Part shown: positions 1 through 9,937 of the stretch, in pieces
Layout: each line of letters begins with the position of its first letter
How positions within the stretch are numbered: position 1 is the stretch's first letter
From: Chromera velia
Lineage: Eukaryota; Sar; Chromeraceae
Assembly: GCA_018398765.1 (NCBI GenBank)
Contig: JAHBMJ010001369.1
Location: forward strand, 6,607 to 32,036
DNA length: 25,430 nt
Reading direction: 5' to 3'
Program-made: the position numbers and the translations under genes
The notes under the pieces: generated by a model
Told to the model about the DNA's origin: nothing
The model's input: the letters and a program-made list of their open reading frames with translations, nothing else
Database searches by the model: none

Positions 1-1787
1 ATCGTCATGTGGAGCCTCAAATGCTGTTTCGTAGCACGATCAAAAGCACTGAAACCTGCATCCATTCACATCCACAAGAGGTAACAAAGCCACAAAAGAC
101 GGTTCAAAGCAAACATCTGCTCAATAGACTGAGTGCATCATGCACTAACCTACATAGAGAGACAGAAATGAACACTCACCAAAAAAAATGCGAAAGCAAC
201 CCCAGCTCCTTAGTAGAGGCAAGAAGGTATCCCAGATCCTGTGTGGAGTCCTACCCTGTGGCGCCGCCCTTTGAGCCTTCACATGCGCCATAACTGAGAG
301 AGCCCGCGTGCCGACGCCATGCTCCGCCGCCGCGTGTATACGCAATCGACTTGCATGTATGTACGTGTCGCGCGCGTCGATCAAAATCGTTGAAATCGAG
401 TTTGACCTTCGTATTCAAGCATGCAACATGTCACTCGAGCAACGGATAGCATCGTTTGAGTCTGATGTCTGTTTGGCATAGATCGGGAGTCTAAGAGTCT
501 GAAACAGAGAGAAGCATAAGTAGAAACCGTGCATAATAGAATGAACCTAGCTGATTGGAATCCCAGATCGCTCTAGAGCTAAACCTTCTGTAAAGTGTTG
601 CCTGAGTTAGTGTTGCTCACGTTCCTTCTTTTAACCTTCTTTAGGTTCTTGTCCTTGCTTTACCTTCTGTCTGGACACCACAAAACGGCTGGACAGGAGG
701 GACAAAGCACCTGTATGCAGTCATCTAGGCCGCAGTCATAGAGCTAGAAAAGAATGAAGTTCCAGGCGAAAGTCTGAGGTGCATCATGTTCCGACATGTT
801 GGAACGGCTTGTAAGCTTTGAGGAAGACAAATGGATGAACCCACCAAAGAGCACGCGAAGGCCGATCTGGCTCCCTCAAACAGCCTAGTGGGAGTCCCAA
901 ATCCTGCCTGTAAATACATACTAAGAAGATAAGGAAGTATGGAAGTCTGGGCAAAGGTGGGTCAATGCCTGATATGATGCAACGAGGGTCACGGATAGCT
1001 CACATCTGAGAGGAGACGGAACCTCAAACTCACCAGAAAGAAGACAAAGACAGCTCCAGTTCCCCCAGCAAGGCAAGTAAGAGCTCAAAAGCTTGAATCG
1101 ATCGATTGAGGCACATAGCAGAAGAGGATGTTGACCAAACATTAGGAGCAAGACGACCCTCTCCATTTTACCTACCTCACCTACTTGCCAGAACGAGATG
1201 GGGAAATAAACCCATGCCCGAAAGAAAAGAGACGGCTGAAGTTCCACCCAAAGTCTGCTCCTAAGGCGAAGCGTGGAGCAGCTTTGACTTTGATAAAAGC
1301 GATTTGATCTAAAAATATGAGGAAACATGAGCGGTGAACAGTAAACAGTTCATGAGCAGTATGAAGAGAAATATGCAGTGTGACTAGCTTACCGTTTTCA
1401 AATCAGAGCTCATGCTGCATAGCCCTTCAATTCTACCGTGCGCGTGCGTCAAAATCAGATTTCGATCCGATTTTAAATTCCCTTGAAAGCTTTGTGAGGC
1501 CTAGGCAGCGCGCGCGGCCGCCGCGGACTATATGTTTTGGGGGGGGGGCGCGCGTGGATGCGACCATGCGGTCATACGCTGCTCAGGTGCAATACATTTT
1601 TTTCTAGCACTCGCTAACTATGATTCATAAACGCAAAAATGCACTCATAAAATGCTTAAAACTCTTTGTTTTAAATTTCTTTTTTAACAACTGTTTACTG
1701 CCCTAAAATGCTTGTAGGATAGGGTTGTTTTGGAGACCGTTTTAGTGTTGGAGACCGTTTTGAAAAATTTTTTGTTCCGTCCACTGC
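1..1787. other. Gene-free left flank
   Basis: I see no convincing gene here. The open frames are short, overlap on both strands and show no recognisable motif. A GC-rich patch at about 1507-1560 carries CG-alternating runs, a short AT core and a run of G. A patch at 1600-1770 is AT-rich and includes a nearly repeated phrase, GGAGACCGTTTT, at about 1732 and 1750. The stretch may be intergenic or intronic sequence of a gene outside the window. Confidence 0.5.
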
Positions 1788-2925
1788 ATGTCAGATCCTC
1801 GCAGATCCCTTTACCCTTCCCTCCGACCTTTGCAGATCACCCTGCTCTCTAGATATTGGCAGATCGCCCTTCCCTCCAGACCTTCGCAGATCTCTGTGCC
1901 TCGCAGATCCCCGCGGATCCCCCCACCCTCCCTACCAGATCCTCGCGGATCCCCCTGCCCTCCAGACCTTTGCAGATCCTTTTGCCCTCCAGACCTTCGC
2001 AGATCTCCCCACCCTGCCCACCAGACCCTCACAGATCCCCCTGCCTACCAGATCCTCGCGGATCCTCCTGTTCTCCAGACCTTCGCAGACCCTCCTGTCC
2101 TCCAGATCCTTGCAGATCCTTTTGCCCTCCAGATCCTCGCAAATCCCCCTGCCGTCCAGATCCTTGCCTGCCTACTAGAACTTCGTAGATCCTGTTGCCC
2201 TCCAGATCCTTGCAGATCGCCCTTCTCTCCAAACCTTTGCAGATCGCCCTTCCCTAGAGACCATCGCAGATCGCCCTTCCCTGCCCACCAGACTGTTGTA
2301 GATCTTTCTACCTTCACGGATCCTTGTGCTTTCCAACCCTCGCAAACTCCCGTGCCTTGCAGATCCTTCTACTCACCAGCTCCTCCCAGATCCGCCCACC
2401 CTGCCTACCAGACCCTCGCAGACTCCCGTGTTTTCCAGACCCTCACAGATCGCCCTTCTCTCCAGACCTTCGCAGATCCTTCTGCTGTCCAGATCTTTGC
2501 GTCTACTTCTGCCCACCAGATCCCCGCGGATCCCCCTGCCCTCCAGACCTTCGCAGATCGCCCTTCTCTCTAGACTTTTGCAGATCCCCCTGCCCTCCGA
2601 CCCTTACAAATCCTTTTGCCCTCTAAACCCTCGCAGATCCCCTTGCCCTCCAGACCCTCGCAGATCCCCCTGCCCTCCAGACTTTCGCAGATCCCCCTGC
2701 TCTTATGATCCTCGCGGATCCCCCTATTATGCCCTCCAGACCTTTGCAGATCGCTCTTCTCTCCAGACGTACCTTCGCGTGCCTTCCAGACTTTCGCAGA
2801 TCACCTTTCTCTCCAGACCCTCGCAGACCCTCCTGTTCTCCAGATCCTTGCCTGCCCTCCAGATCCTCGCGGATCCCCCTGCTCTTCAGAGGCTTGCAGA
2901 TCCCGCTGCTCTTATGACCCTCGTC
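1788..2925. repeat. 27-bp degenerate minisatellite (about 1.1 kb)
   Basis: A pyrimidine-rich unit repeats with a period of about 27 bp. A typical unit reads CCTCGCAGATCCCC followed by TGCCCTCCAGAC. Nearly every unit contains GATC, often as CAGATC or CGGATCC. Adjacent units at about 2630-2700 are almost identical, while others have drifted by substitution and small indels. Because 27 is a multiple of three, several frames stay open for 100-260 codons and would encode Pro/Ser/Arg/Asp-rich nonapeptide repeats. I read these frames as a by-product of the period, because they are open in competing frames and on both strands. It is followed by a T/C-rich tail at 2918-3000. Confidence 0.85.
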
Positions 2926-3043
2926 CTTCGTTTTGTCCTTCCTTCTTTCCTTCCTCTGTTCTTTCTTTCCTTCACTTTTCTTCCTTTTTTTAATTTTTTC
3001 TGATCTAAAGACATTGCTCATCCATGAGTACGCAAAAAAAAAA

Positions 3044-3211
3044 ATGACTTTGCGATGCACCTTTTGCAAGCGGACCTTCGCAGGCCCCCAATACTTGAAG
3101 AGCCACCTTCCCAAATACCCTTACAAGCACAATATAATGGAAGGCCTAGCTTCTAATACAGACTGGCATGGCGGCGCCTCTATGAGCCTGCGTACGTGTG
3201 TTAGTCTCTAA
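3044..3211 (+). CDS. Short frame with one C2H2 zinc-finger match (possible exon or remnant)
   Basis: From ATG 3044 the frame encodes 55 residues. Near its start lies a match to the C2H2 zinc-finger core: Cys-x2-Cys-x3-Phe-x5-Leu-x2-His, with a second His seven residues further on. The Cys, Phe, Leu and first His spacings are canonical. The last His spacing (x7) is longer than the usual 3-5. No second finger and no other domain are visible. The frame is open upstream through the T-rich tail of the minisatellite, so it could be part of an exon, or a remnant of a DNA-binding protein from a transposon. It may also be chance. Function unknown. Confidence 0.3.
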   Translation: MTLRCTFCKRTFAGPQYLKSHLPKYPYKHNIMEGLASNTDWHGGASMSLRTCVSL

Positions 3212-3290
3212 GCTGCGGGCGTCCCGTGCGGCGGCGGTGTACGTTAGTTCGGCTTACCCCGGGATTAGCCGGTCCCGTGGCTCGCCTCAT

Positions 3291-3443
3291 ATGTTAACGC
3301 AGTTTTTGATAAACCTAGACTTTGATACCATTGGCCTACTAACATCTCTTTCAGTGCTAGTGGGACTTTATGGTCTTCAAAAACTAGCGCAAGACGCTCA
3401 CCAGATTTTGGAAACCGGTGGTTCCCTTGAGTCTCTCGTGTGA
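3291..3443 (+). CDS. Hypothetical small ORF (50 aa)
   Basis: An ATG-started frame ends at TGA 3441-3443. Its first half has a hydrophobic stretch (Ile/Leu/Val/Gly, about residues 13-30) that could be a single membrane segment, followed by a polar Gln/Asp/Glu-containing tail. The composition looks more protein-like than the surrounding frames. I recognise no family and see no supporting splice structure or conserved neighbour. It could be a small gene, an exon of an unseen gene or chance. Confidence 0.15.
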   Translation: MLTQFLINLDFDTIGLLTSLSVLVGLYGLQKLAQDAHQILETGGSLESLV

Positions 3444-3881
3444 AACAAAAACGCTGACCTTCTATGCTTCGATCGGCAGGTTGCTACGCATCTCCATGAT
3501 CTGGTATGGTGCATGCGCGATCGTATGGCATGGTACGGCATAGCTTATTGCGTCTACACCACACCCTGTAAGATAAAGAAGAAAAAAACATGCCTGCCGG
3601 TGGAGTTATTTCTTGTTTGATCAACGTGAACCGTCCAATTCTCTATGCGCTAGAAAACCCGTTCTTAGCATCTCCGTTGCTTGTCAAAATTGGCAGCACG
3701 TTAAAGAACTCAGACCGTAGACTAGACTAGTACCACTTGTGTTACCGGTAGGGCTTCAATATCGTCTGTATTCTTGTGTTTCCACCTAGAGTCACACAAA
3801 CGTGGCTGGATTATTTAGAATGGTTGCTTCTTGAAACTCGCAACTGACAGATTGAGATGCGCAGAGATAGCGTTTGAAGAG
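3444..3881. other. Unassigned intergenic stretch
   Basis: I see no open frame of note, no RNA gene and no clear repeat between the small ORF and the left inverted repeat of the neighbouring element. Confidence 0.4.
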
Positions 3882-4069
3882 TACACGGCTTGCCTCGTCA
3901 GACATACAAACTCCTAGGAATATTGCCTGGATAACCCTAGGGAAGTCTGGACATATTCGAAGGAATGCCTAGGAGATTTAGGGTATATGCCTGGTGGACC
4001 CTAGGGGTCTCCCGGGCAAGTGCCTAGTAGACCCTAGGTACCATCTAGACAAGTTCCTATCTTATCCTC
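3882..4069 (+). repeat. Left terminal inverted repeat
   Basis: This is the left arm of the inverted-repeat element. It begins TACACGGCTTGCC and ends near TTCCTATCTTATCCT. It contains several CCTAGG/ACCCTAGG motifs that look like an internal degenerate repeat. Confidence 0.7.
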
Positions 4070-4175
4070 GACAGTCTTTTAGCAATATCTTCAGTTTTTC
4101 TAGATAACATTAGCTGAGTTTTCAATTTTAAAAACGTAAGTAAAAGTATTTAATTGATGAATATTTACAGGAATG

Positions 4176-4394
4176 TCATGCCCGCGCTCGGTCAGGCATG
4201 TCTTCATCTCGCTCTGCCCCTGCTCCTTCATCGAGAAGCTCTGACTTGTAGTATTCAGGAGAGCTGAAGAGCACCTTATCAGCCTTTGTTAGGGTTTCTA
4301 TGCTTTCCAAAAACCGAGTAACAGCGGACCATCTTGTAGTATGAAACTCTCGCAAGGCCGCTTTGAGCGCTTTGATGTGGGAAGCTTGCCAAAA
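4176..4394 (-). pseudogene. Decayed coding remnant in the TIR element, possibly transposase C-terminus
   Basis: On the minus strand a frame runs from just after a TAG (4395-4397) to a TGA at 4176-4178, about 72 codons. It has protein-like composition: a basic helix-like region, a Thr-Arg-Trp followed by an amphipathic Leu/Ile/Glu stretch, and an acidic tail. A Trp/Lys-rich stretch just upstream is readable only in another frame, which suggests a frameshift. The Thr-Arg-Trp is faintly like the motif in hAT transposases, but the terminal repeats and possible TA duplication do not fit hAT. I call it only a probable transposon protein remnant. Confidence 0.35.
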
Positions 4395-4881
4395 CTACAC
4401 CAAGTAGTCATTTTGAGACGCTTCACAAAGCTAATCCACCATTTATCCGTAGGTGTACTCTGCGTTCAAACTCCCTCCATGGTGTTCTCTCCATTTTGAC
4501 AGGGACTAACAGGGACTCAGCAAAAGCAACAATCCTATCTGGGGTAAACTAAATGCTGCCGTCTGTCTGTGCATCCTAAAAGAATGCTTGGGTGTCATCT
4601 GCTGACTGTGAAGGGGGCGAGAAAAATGTAATAAGGTCCTGCCCAATTCTATATCCGTGTTTCCCGGTGAAAGTCTAAAACCCACAACCTACTCCTGCAT
4701 CAAGATCAAACCAGCCGTAAAAAGAATATTTCCTTTGTGTTCCATGTTGGTCCATGAGGTTGCCTTGAAAAAATATTTTGTATGCTGACTCTTAATGCTC
4801 TAAAATCATATTATAATTATTTCTACATAAGTATCCTTATCTAACACCATTTTTTCAAAGAACTCTTTGTCTAAGCTTGCT

Positions 4882-5091
4882 TAGGATAGGATAGGAACTT
4901 ACCTAGATGCTGCCTAGGAATGTTTTAGTGTTTGCCCGGTAGCTTTCTAAGAGTCACTAGGCACTTGCCTGGTAGACCCCAGGTAGACTGCCTAGAAGAC
5001 CCCCTAGTCTACTAGGCATGTTCCCTAATCTACCTAGTAGTTTCATAGCATTTTACCGGGAGTTTGTATGTCTAACTAGGCAAGCCGTGTA
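4882..5091 (-). repeat. Right terminal inverted repeat
   Basis: This is the right arm of the inverted-repeat element. Its end reads GGCAAGCCGTGTA, the complement of the left terminus, and its inner edge carries AGGATAGGATAGGAACTT, complementary to the inner edge of the left arm. Confidence 0.7.
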
Positions 5092-5768
5092 GTGTTTTCA
5101 CCCAGCTCTCACTCACTCTCATGCCATCTCACGCCCACGTCCGTCATTAAGTTGAAGATTTCCCTCATCTGCTCACCCACATTACAAAGTCTGACAAAGC
5201 TGTCGAACAGCGCATCTGATACCGCATCTGAATTCAGACCTCAGATGATGATATTGAGCTCAGAGGCGGTCGAATTCAATCATGCATGCGCAAAATTTTT
5301 ACTGCGCGGTCCCGCAAGGCGTTTGCGACCCGAAATGTGGGGAAGTAAGCAAGTGGCGCGCGTGCGAAATTCGGTGTAGGGGGCGGGGCTCACCTTTACT
5401 TTTTTCCTTTCGGTTTGGGCTACAGATACCGTGGCTCGGGGGCCACGGCAAGCTGTCTGACATTGTCACATGATCATTTGCTCTGTCAGAGCTAGTCGTG
5501 TGACTCACTTCGCAGACTGCAAACGTCCATCCAGTCAGTGTCAATCACAGATCTCAGTGCCAATCACATATCACAGTGTCGATCTCCAAGACGACAGATG
5601 CAAACCAGAGCTTCCCCGAAGGCCTAGATACCTTTACCTGAGCTTGTTCTTGCACAAGTGTTGTGTTGCCAACTCGCAATTCTGCTTCGATCCGACTGTC
5701 CACTTTGGTGTTGTTGACGTTCCCTGACCGACACTCAGAACGGCTCCGCAAAGCCACGAGAAGGAAAA
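5092..5768 (+). promoter_or_regulatory. Upstream region of the EF-hand gene
   Basis: This 677-bp stretch lies between the TIR element and the ATG at 5769. No TATA box is obvious. It carries a 19-bp element in three tandem copies starting at 5537, 5556 and 5575, the first two containing CAATCACA. A GC-rich patch occurs at about 5305-5395. The start codon context, AAGGAAAAATGG, has a purine at -3 and G at +4. A promoter role is inferred only from position. Confidence 0.35.
5537..5593 (+). repeat. 19-bp tandem repeat x3 upstream of the EF-hand gene
   Basis: Three units start at 5537, 5556 and 5575. Each opens with AGTGYC. The first two continue as AATCACA. They lie about 176-232 bp before the start codon, so they are candidates for a tandem factor-binding site. 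Confidence 0.6.
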
Positions 5769-6845
5769 ATGGGCAACTGCTTCGGAAAGACAGACAAGAA
5801 TGCGAAAAAACTGAAGTTCTCCCCCGGAGAACTGAAGAAACTCGCTTCCAAGACAAAGTGTCAGTCTGACGCGCAAACACGGCAGGATTCACGTTCCTCT
5901 TCGTTTTCGCACGGAGAAGGCGAACAGCGGCTCTTGATAGCAGCCCTTTCCCCCAAACGTGAACTTTACTCCGTGTCCCTTCCCTTCTCCTATTTATGTT
6001 CTGCCCATCTGCAGTCAATCTACCGGAAGTGAAGCTTCTTTACAAAGGCGAGTCTCTCTCTCCCTCTCTGCCTCTTTCCCTGTCGCTGGTTTTTTGCTGA
6101 CTCTCGAAGTCCGTCCTTTCATCCTACCTCTGCCCTGAATTGCTTTCTGTAAGCACAATCCTCTTTATCTACCAATCGCCCTCTGCCGCGGCGGTTCCTC
6201 TGTGTCATTCTGCCAACCCTTCTGCCATCACGAGGGGGAGTACGGAGGACGTCTCGACATGCAGAAACAACACACACACACACACGTATCTTTCGCTTTT
6301 TGCTCAATTGTTTCCGTTGCTGGGTATTCTCAGCCTCTCTTGTTTTGAGGCCTGCTCGTGCTTCACCCTGTGCGTGCGCTTCTTACCCTGTGCCCCTCCT
6401 CCAACCTCCGAATCGTTCCTTCCATGATTCGATCGCACATTGGTTTGCGCAGAGTTCCTTAAGCACGCCGGGAAGCGAAAGCCTCTTCAGGGGGGTCTGT
6501 CGAAGGTCCAGTTCCTCTCTCTCTTTGGGATGTCTTCAGTGGTCGGGTATGCCTTCGCAGAGAGATTCGCTGAGAGATTCGCGGTCAAGCGGAGCGCAGA
6601 AAGCAAGACAGAGGAGGTTCGTTGAAGAATCACCGAGGGCCTGCCTCAGCGTTCTGTTTTTGCCTTCCTTTTCGGTCAACGGCTTCCAGGGGGCACATGT
6701 CCGTCGAGAACCACGCTCCGTTCTTTGAATACCGTTTCGCTTTTGTTTGCGTTTCTCCCTTTGACACTCAAAAGACCCCTGCAGGTCCTCATTTCATCCA
6801 CCCTCGAAATGCATCATTCTGCCTGGCTACAGCTGAACATGCACG

Positions 6846-6882
<37 letters not shown>

Positions 6883-7798
6883 GCTCCTGCTCTCTTTCTC
6901 TGCTGTCTATCTCAACGCTTCGTCGGGCTGAAAGCACCGGACCTCGCGCGGTTGCACTGAGTGAGGTCTTCTTGTGTCTTTCCTTTTGGCATAGGAAAAC
7001 CAAATTAGTTTTTTGATTGGTTAATTCGATCTGTGGCAGGTGGGTTTTGAGGATTTCGTGTTGACATTCTCGACGTGGACCCGTGGAGAGCCAGAGGAGC
7101 GCCTGGACCTTCTCTTCAAGATGTACGACAGGGAGGGGAAGGAATACATCTGCAGGGAGGACATCGTGGAGTTCCTCGAGTCAATCTTCAGGGCATTCGT
7201 GCACACAGACCTCTTCCAGTACAGCAGGGAGAGCCCCGAAAAGAAGGCCATGTGCGTACAATGAACGAAAGAAAGAAAGATAGAAAGGAAGGAAGGAAGG
7301 AAGGAAGGAAGAAAGAAAGAAAGATAGAAAGGAAGGAAGGAAGGAAGAAAGGAAGGAAGAATACAAAAAAGGAACCCAAAAAAATCGGGGAAGAGAAATG
7401 AAGAAAGAAGGAAAGCCAGAGGGAAAAAAGAATGAAAGAACGCCGTAAAGCAACGAATGAAAGAAAAAAGGCGATCGAATACAGACAGGAACGAAGTGGG
7501 TGTGTTTCCTTCTGTATTGTTTGTCCGCGTGTGTATGAATCTACTGTACAAAAGTAGACAGGGGTGGGGGCTGCCCCGCGGAGAATGTTGACCTAGACCG
7601 GGAGTGGTCGTGGGATGGAGACGGCCTTGTGGTCTGGCAACGCTAAGGTAGTGCGAAAGAACGCCGAATGGAATCATGATCAAGCTTCTCTCTCGCCCTG
7701 CTGTCTGTGATGCATGATGCCTGCAGGATTGAGATCCAGAGCGTCACTGACGAGGTCTTGAAAAGGTCCCTCCCTCTCTGGTTCTGTCTGTGTGTCTG

Positions 7799-7845
<47 letters not shown>

Positions 7846-8761
7846 GTTCCTCCCTCTTTCCCTCTCCCTCTGCCTCTGCCTCTCCCTCTCTCCTTCCCTC
7901 TCTCTCTCTCTGTGTGAGTGTGTGTGTGGGTCGGGGGGGCGGGTTGGGGTGTGTGTACGGGTTTCTGATTTCCGTCCGAGTCAGACACATGTTCAGCGAG
8001 TTTCTTTGTCATGAAGGGAACTTTTCTCTGTCGGCGGAGACTTTTCCTTCCCTTTGTCTTCTTTGCACAGAATCTCTGACTTTTCTCGGCTGTGGATCTG
8101 TGTTGTTCTCTGTGTCTCTCATTCTCTCTCTCTCTTTGCTGAATGCATGCAGGGAGTCGGCACAGTATTTCCAGATGGTTGCAGACAACGCGATCAGGTC
8201 TTTCGAGAGCGACGAGGGAGGGGCAAAGCTTCTCTTTCCGGGTCAGTGAGACGGTGGATTGGACTGCTTGTGGGGCTGTCTGTGTGGAGGGACAGTCCGT
8301 GTACGTGAAAGATTGGTTGGATTGAATGGAAGCGCCTCATGACATGTCAACGAATGCACTCACTCACTGTTGTTCTACACGCAAATGTTCACTGCAGCAT
8401 TCAAGCGGTGGATCCTCGAGCAGCCGGGAGTGGTGAACATGCTGTGTGTGCCGACGGACGTCCACGCGTGGATGGAGAGGGTTCAGGAAAAGACGCCTGC
8501 AGAGGACAAGGAGGCAAAGAAACTTCATCAGGAAATTTATGACGTCAGTCTTTCCGTCTGTCGGACGGTAAGAAAGCGGGCGGATCGAGGAGACTCAGAA
8601 TGGTGGCACCTTTTACACCGGAATCTGCATCAGCGCACAGGAGTGGAGGAGTTCCCTCGTTCTGTTCTGTGTGGCGTGGGTTCACAAGGGTGGGGGAGGG
8701 AATGAGGAGAAACAACAAACACTCCGTCTGTCCTCCTTGCTTATGTGCCTGTAGAGAAAAT

Positions 8762-8828
<67 letters not shown>

Positions 8829-9937
8829 GAAAGAGGGGGGAAAAAGAAGGGAAGGAAAGAAAGAAAGAAAAAAACAAAGAAAGAAAGAAACAAAGAAGGG
8901 AAGGAAAGAAGCAGGAAAAAGGGAGAGGGAGAGAGAGAAACAGAAAAAAATGAAGTACGGAACAATGATGGATGAGAGCAAAGAAGCAGACCAGGCTCTC
9001 CCTGCTTGTATATTCTCTTTCATTCGTGTTGCAGTGCTACAAGGACATCTCCAGCAAACCTCCTCGCCAGAGCGTTTCCGGTCCCCGTCTCTCCCACGGC
9101 AACATCGCCGCAGTCCCCCCCGGAGGCTCTTCCCAAAGGGAGCGAGCTGAGAGGAACCCGACGGCATCGATGATGATGGGGGCGCCGTCCGGAGAGAGAA
9201 GGGACTCGTTGACAGAGAGCCAACAGGGACATCAGCAAGTCAGTCAGCGAGTCAGCAGAAACAGAAATTCAAGTATCAGAAGAGTAGCTTGATATGTAAA
9301 GATGGGCAGAGAGAGAGAAAGACTCTCTGTTTGCGAGAGCATTCTGACATAGATAGCAAGGACGGCATTAAAAATCTGACTTGGTGAATTCCCTGTAGAA
9401 CAAAGAGTTGCAGGGGAAACCTCGCGAACTTTTTTTCTTTTTTGAATGCATGCCGAGCGGAAGGGGGGGAGGGAGAATGGAATGAGGTCCAAGCTCGCCC
9501 CGCTTTGCCCTCCCCTGTGGGAACACTCTGATTCTTTGCAGATTCATGAGAAGCGACGAACCCTCATCATATTGTACCTTTTCGTCTTCTTCACATGTCT
9601 TTCTTCTTCTTGTTATTGTTGTTGTTTGCAGGGTGCGACCTTCTACCTGCAGGAGCAGTTCAGGGCAAAGCAGGACACGGCCCAGGTCTCCGGTCAGGGC
9701 CCCGTCCACGTCCAGGGTCCCCCTTCTGACCAGCAGAGACACACCCAGCTAGGCGGAGTCGGGGGAACGGTGCAGGTTGTTCAAGTGCAGCAGCAACAGC
9801 CCCAACTGCAGCAGGCCCCCGTGATGGTGCAAGGACCGGACGGCAAGTTTCTCCCACAGGCGGGTGCAGCAGCAGCAGGCGGGGGAATGCCTCCTGTGGG
9901 GATTCAGCAGCCTCCTGTCTATCTGGCAGCCCACTGA
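5769..9937 (+). CDS. N-myristoylatable EF-hand-like protein with Gln/Pro-rich tail, 9 exons
   Basis: Exons: 5769-5859, 6015-6047, 6453-6616, 7040-7251, 7727-7765, 8153-8241, 8398-8543, 9035-9238, 9632-9937. They join in phase to 427 codons and a TGA. The protein starts Met-Gly-Asn-Cys, the pattern of an N-myristoylated (and possibly palmitoylated) membrane-tethered protein. Residues 31-140 follow the helix-loop-helix layout of calcineurin-B/neuronal-calcium-sensor-like proteins. Only one loop (about 126-137) is near-canonical: it has Asp at position 1, Glu at 3, Ile at 8 and Asp at 12 but lacks the central Gly. Residues 181-235 form another helical region with a Lys-Arg-Trp. From about 259 the chain is Ser/Arg/Gln-rich, then low-complexity Gln/Gly/Pro. 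Ca2+ sensing at membranes is an inference; the exact family is unknown. The N-terminal half of TLDc proteins has a similar layout, but no TLDc domain follows. Intron 2 appears to use a GC donor. The shortest exons, 33 and 39 bp, are the least certain. Confidence 0.8.
6847..6882 (+). repeat. (CT)n microsatellite in intron 3
   Basis: A near-perfect CT dinucleotide run within intron 3 of the EF-hand gene. Confidence 0.9.
7262..7375 (+). repeat. (GAAA)n/(GGAA)n purine-rich microsatellite in intron 4
   Basis: Alternating blocks of GAAA and GGAA units, on the coding strand of the EF-hand gene just downstream of the exon 4 donor. The spurious open frames here are Lys/Glu-rich on one strand and Ser/Phe/Leu-rich on the other. 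Confidence 0.9.
7801..7930 (+). repeat. (CT)n-rich then GT-rich tract in intron 5
   Basis: CT repeats with CCTCTG/CCCTCT interruptions, ending in a short GTGTGTG run, within intron 5 of the EF-hand gene. Confidence 0.85.
8763..8826 (+). repeat. Compound (CT)n(GT)n microsatellite in intron 7
   Basis: A CT run passes directly into a GT run, followed by a GAAA/GGAA-rich purine tract to about 8948. The whole lies in intron 7 of the EF-hand gene. Confidence 0.9.

Larger units (their letters stand above)
3882..5091. mobile_element. Degenerate terminal-inverted-repeat DNA element (about 1.2 kb)
   Basis: The outermost 33 bp (3882-3914) match the reverse complement of 5059-5091 with two mismatches. 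Farther in, 4041-4068 matches the reverse complement of 4883-4910 with four mismatches in 28. The ends are therefore long, imperfect inverted repeats of about 190-210 bp, with the parts between these blocks only loosely alike. Both arms carry many short CCTAGG/GCCTAG-type motifs. A TA dinucleotide flanks each end (3882-3883 and 5090-5091), compatible with a TA target duplication around termini beginning CACGGCTTGCC. The interior holds a decayed coding remnant on the minus strand. Known superfamilies with TA duplications include Tc1/mariner, but no DDE/D catalytic motif was seen, so the superfamily is open. Confidence 0.7.

Noticed and set aside
921-1328. A 135-codon minus-strand frame
   Set aside because: No recognisable motif, no splice structure linking it to neighbours, and cysteine/leucine composition typical of chance frames.
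1788-2573. A 261-codon open frame of Pro/Ser/Arg-rich repeats, and frames on the other strand
   Set aside because: The openness follows from the 27-bp period. Competing frames and both strands are open over the same stretch, and no domain is visible.
7021-7683. A 220-codon minus-strand frame rich in Ser/Phe/Leu
   Set aside because: It is the reverse strand of exon 4 of the EF-hand gene and of the GAAA/GGAA microsatellite in intron 4.
9535-9625. An extra exon of the EF-hand gene after the CAG at about 9538-9540
   Set aside because: No conserved residues, and exons 8 and 9 already join in phase 0 without it.
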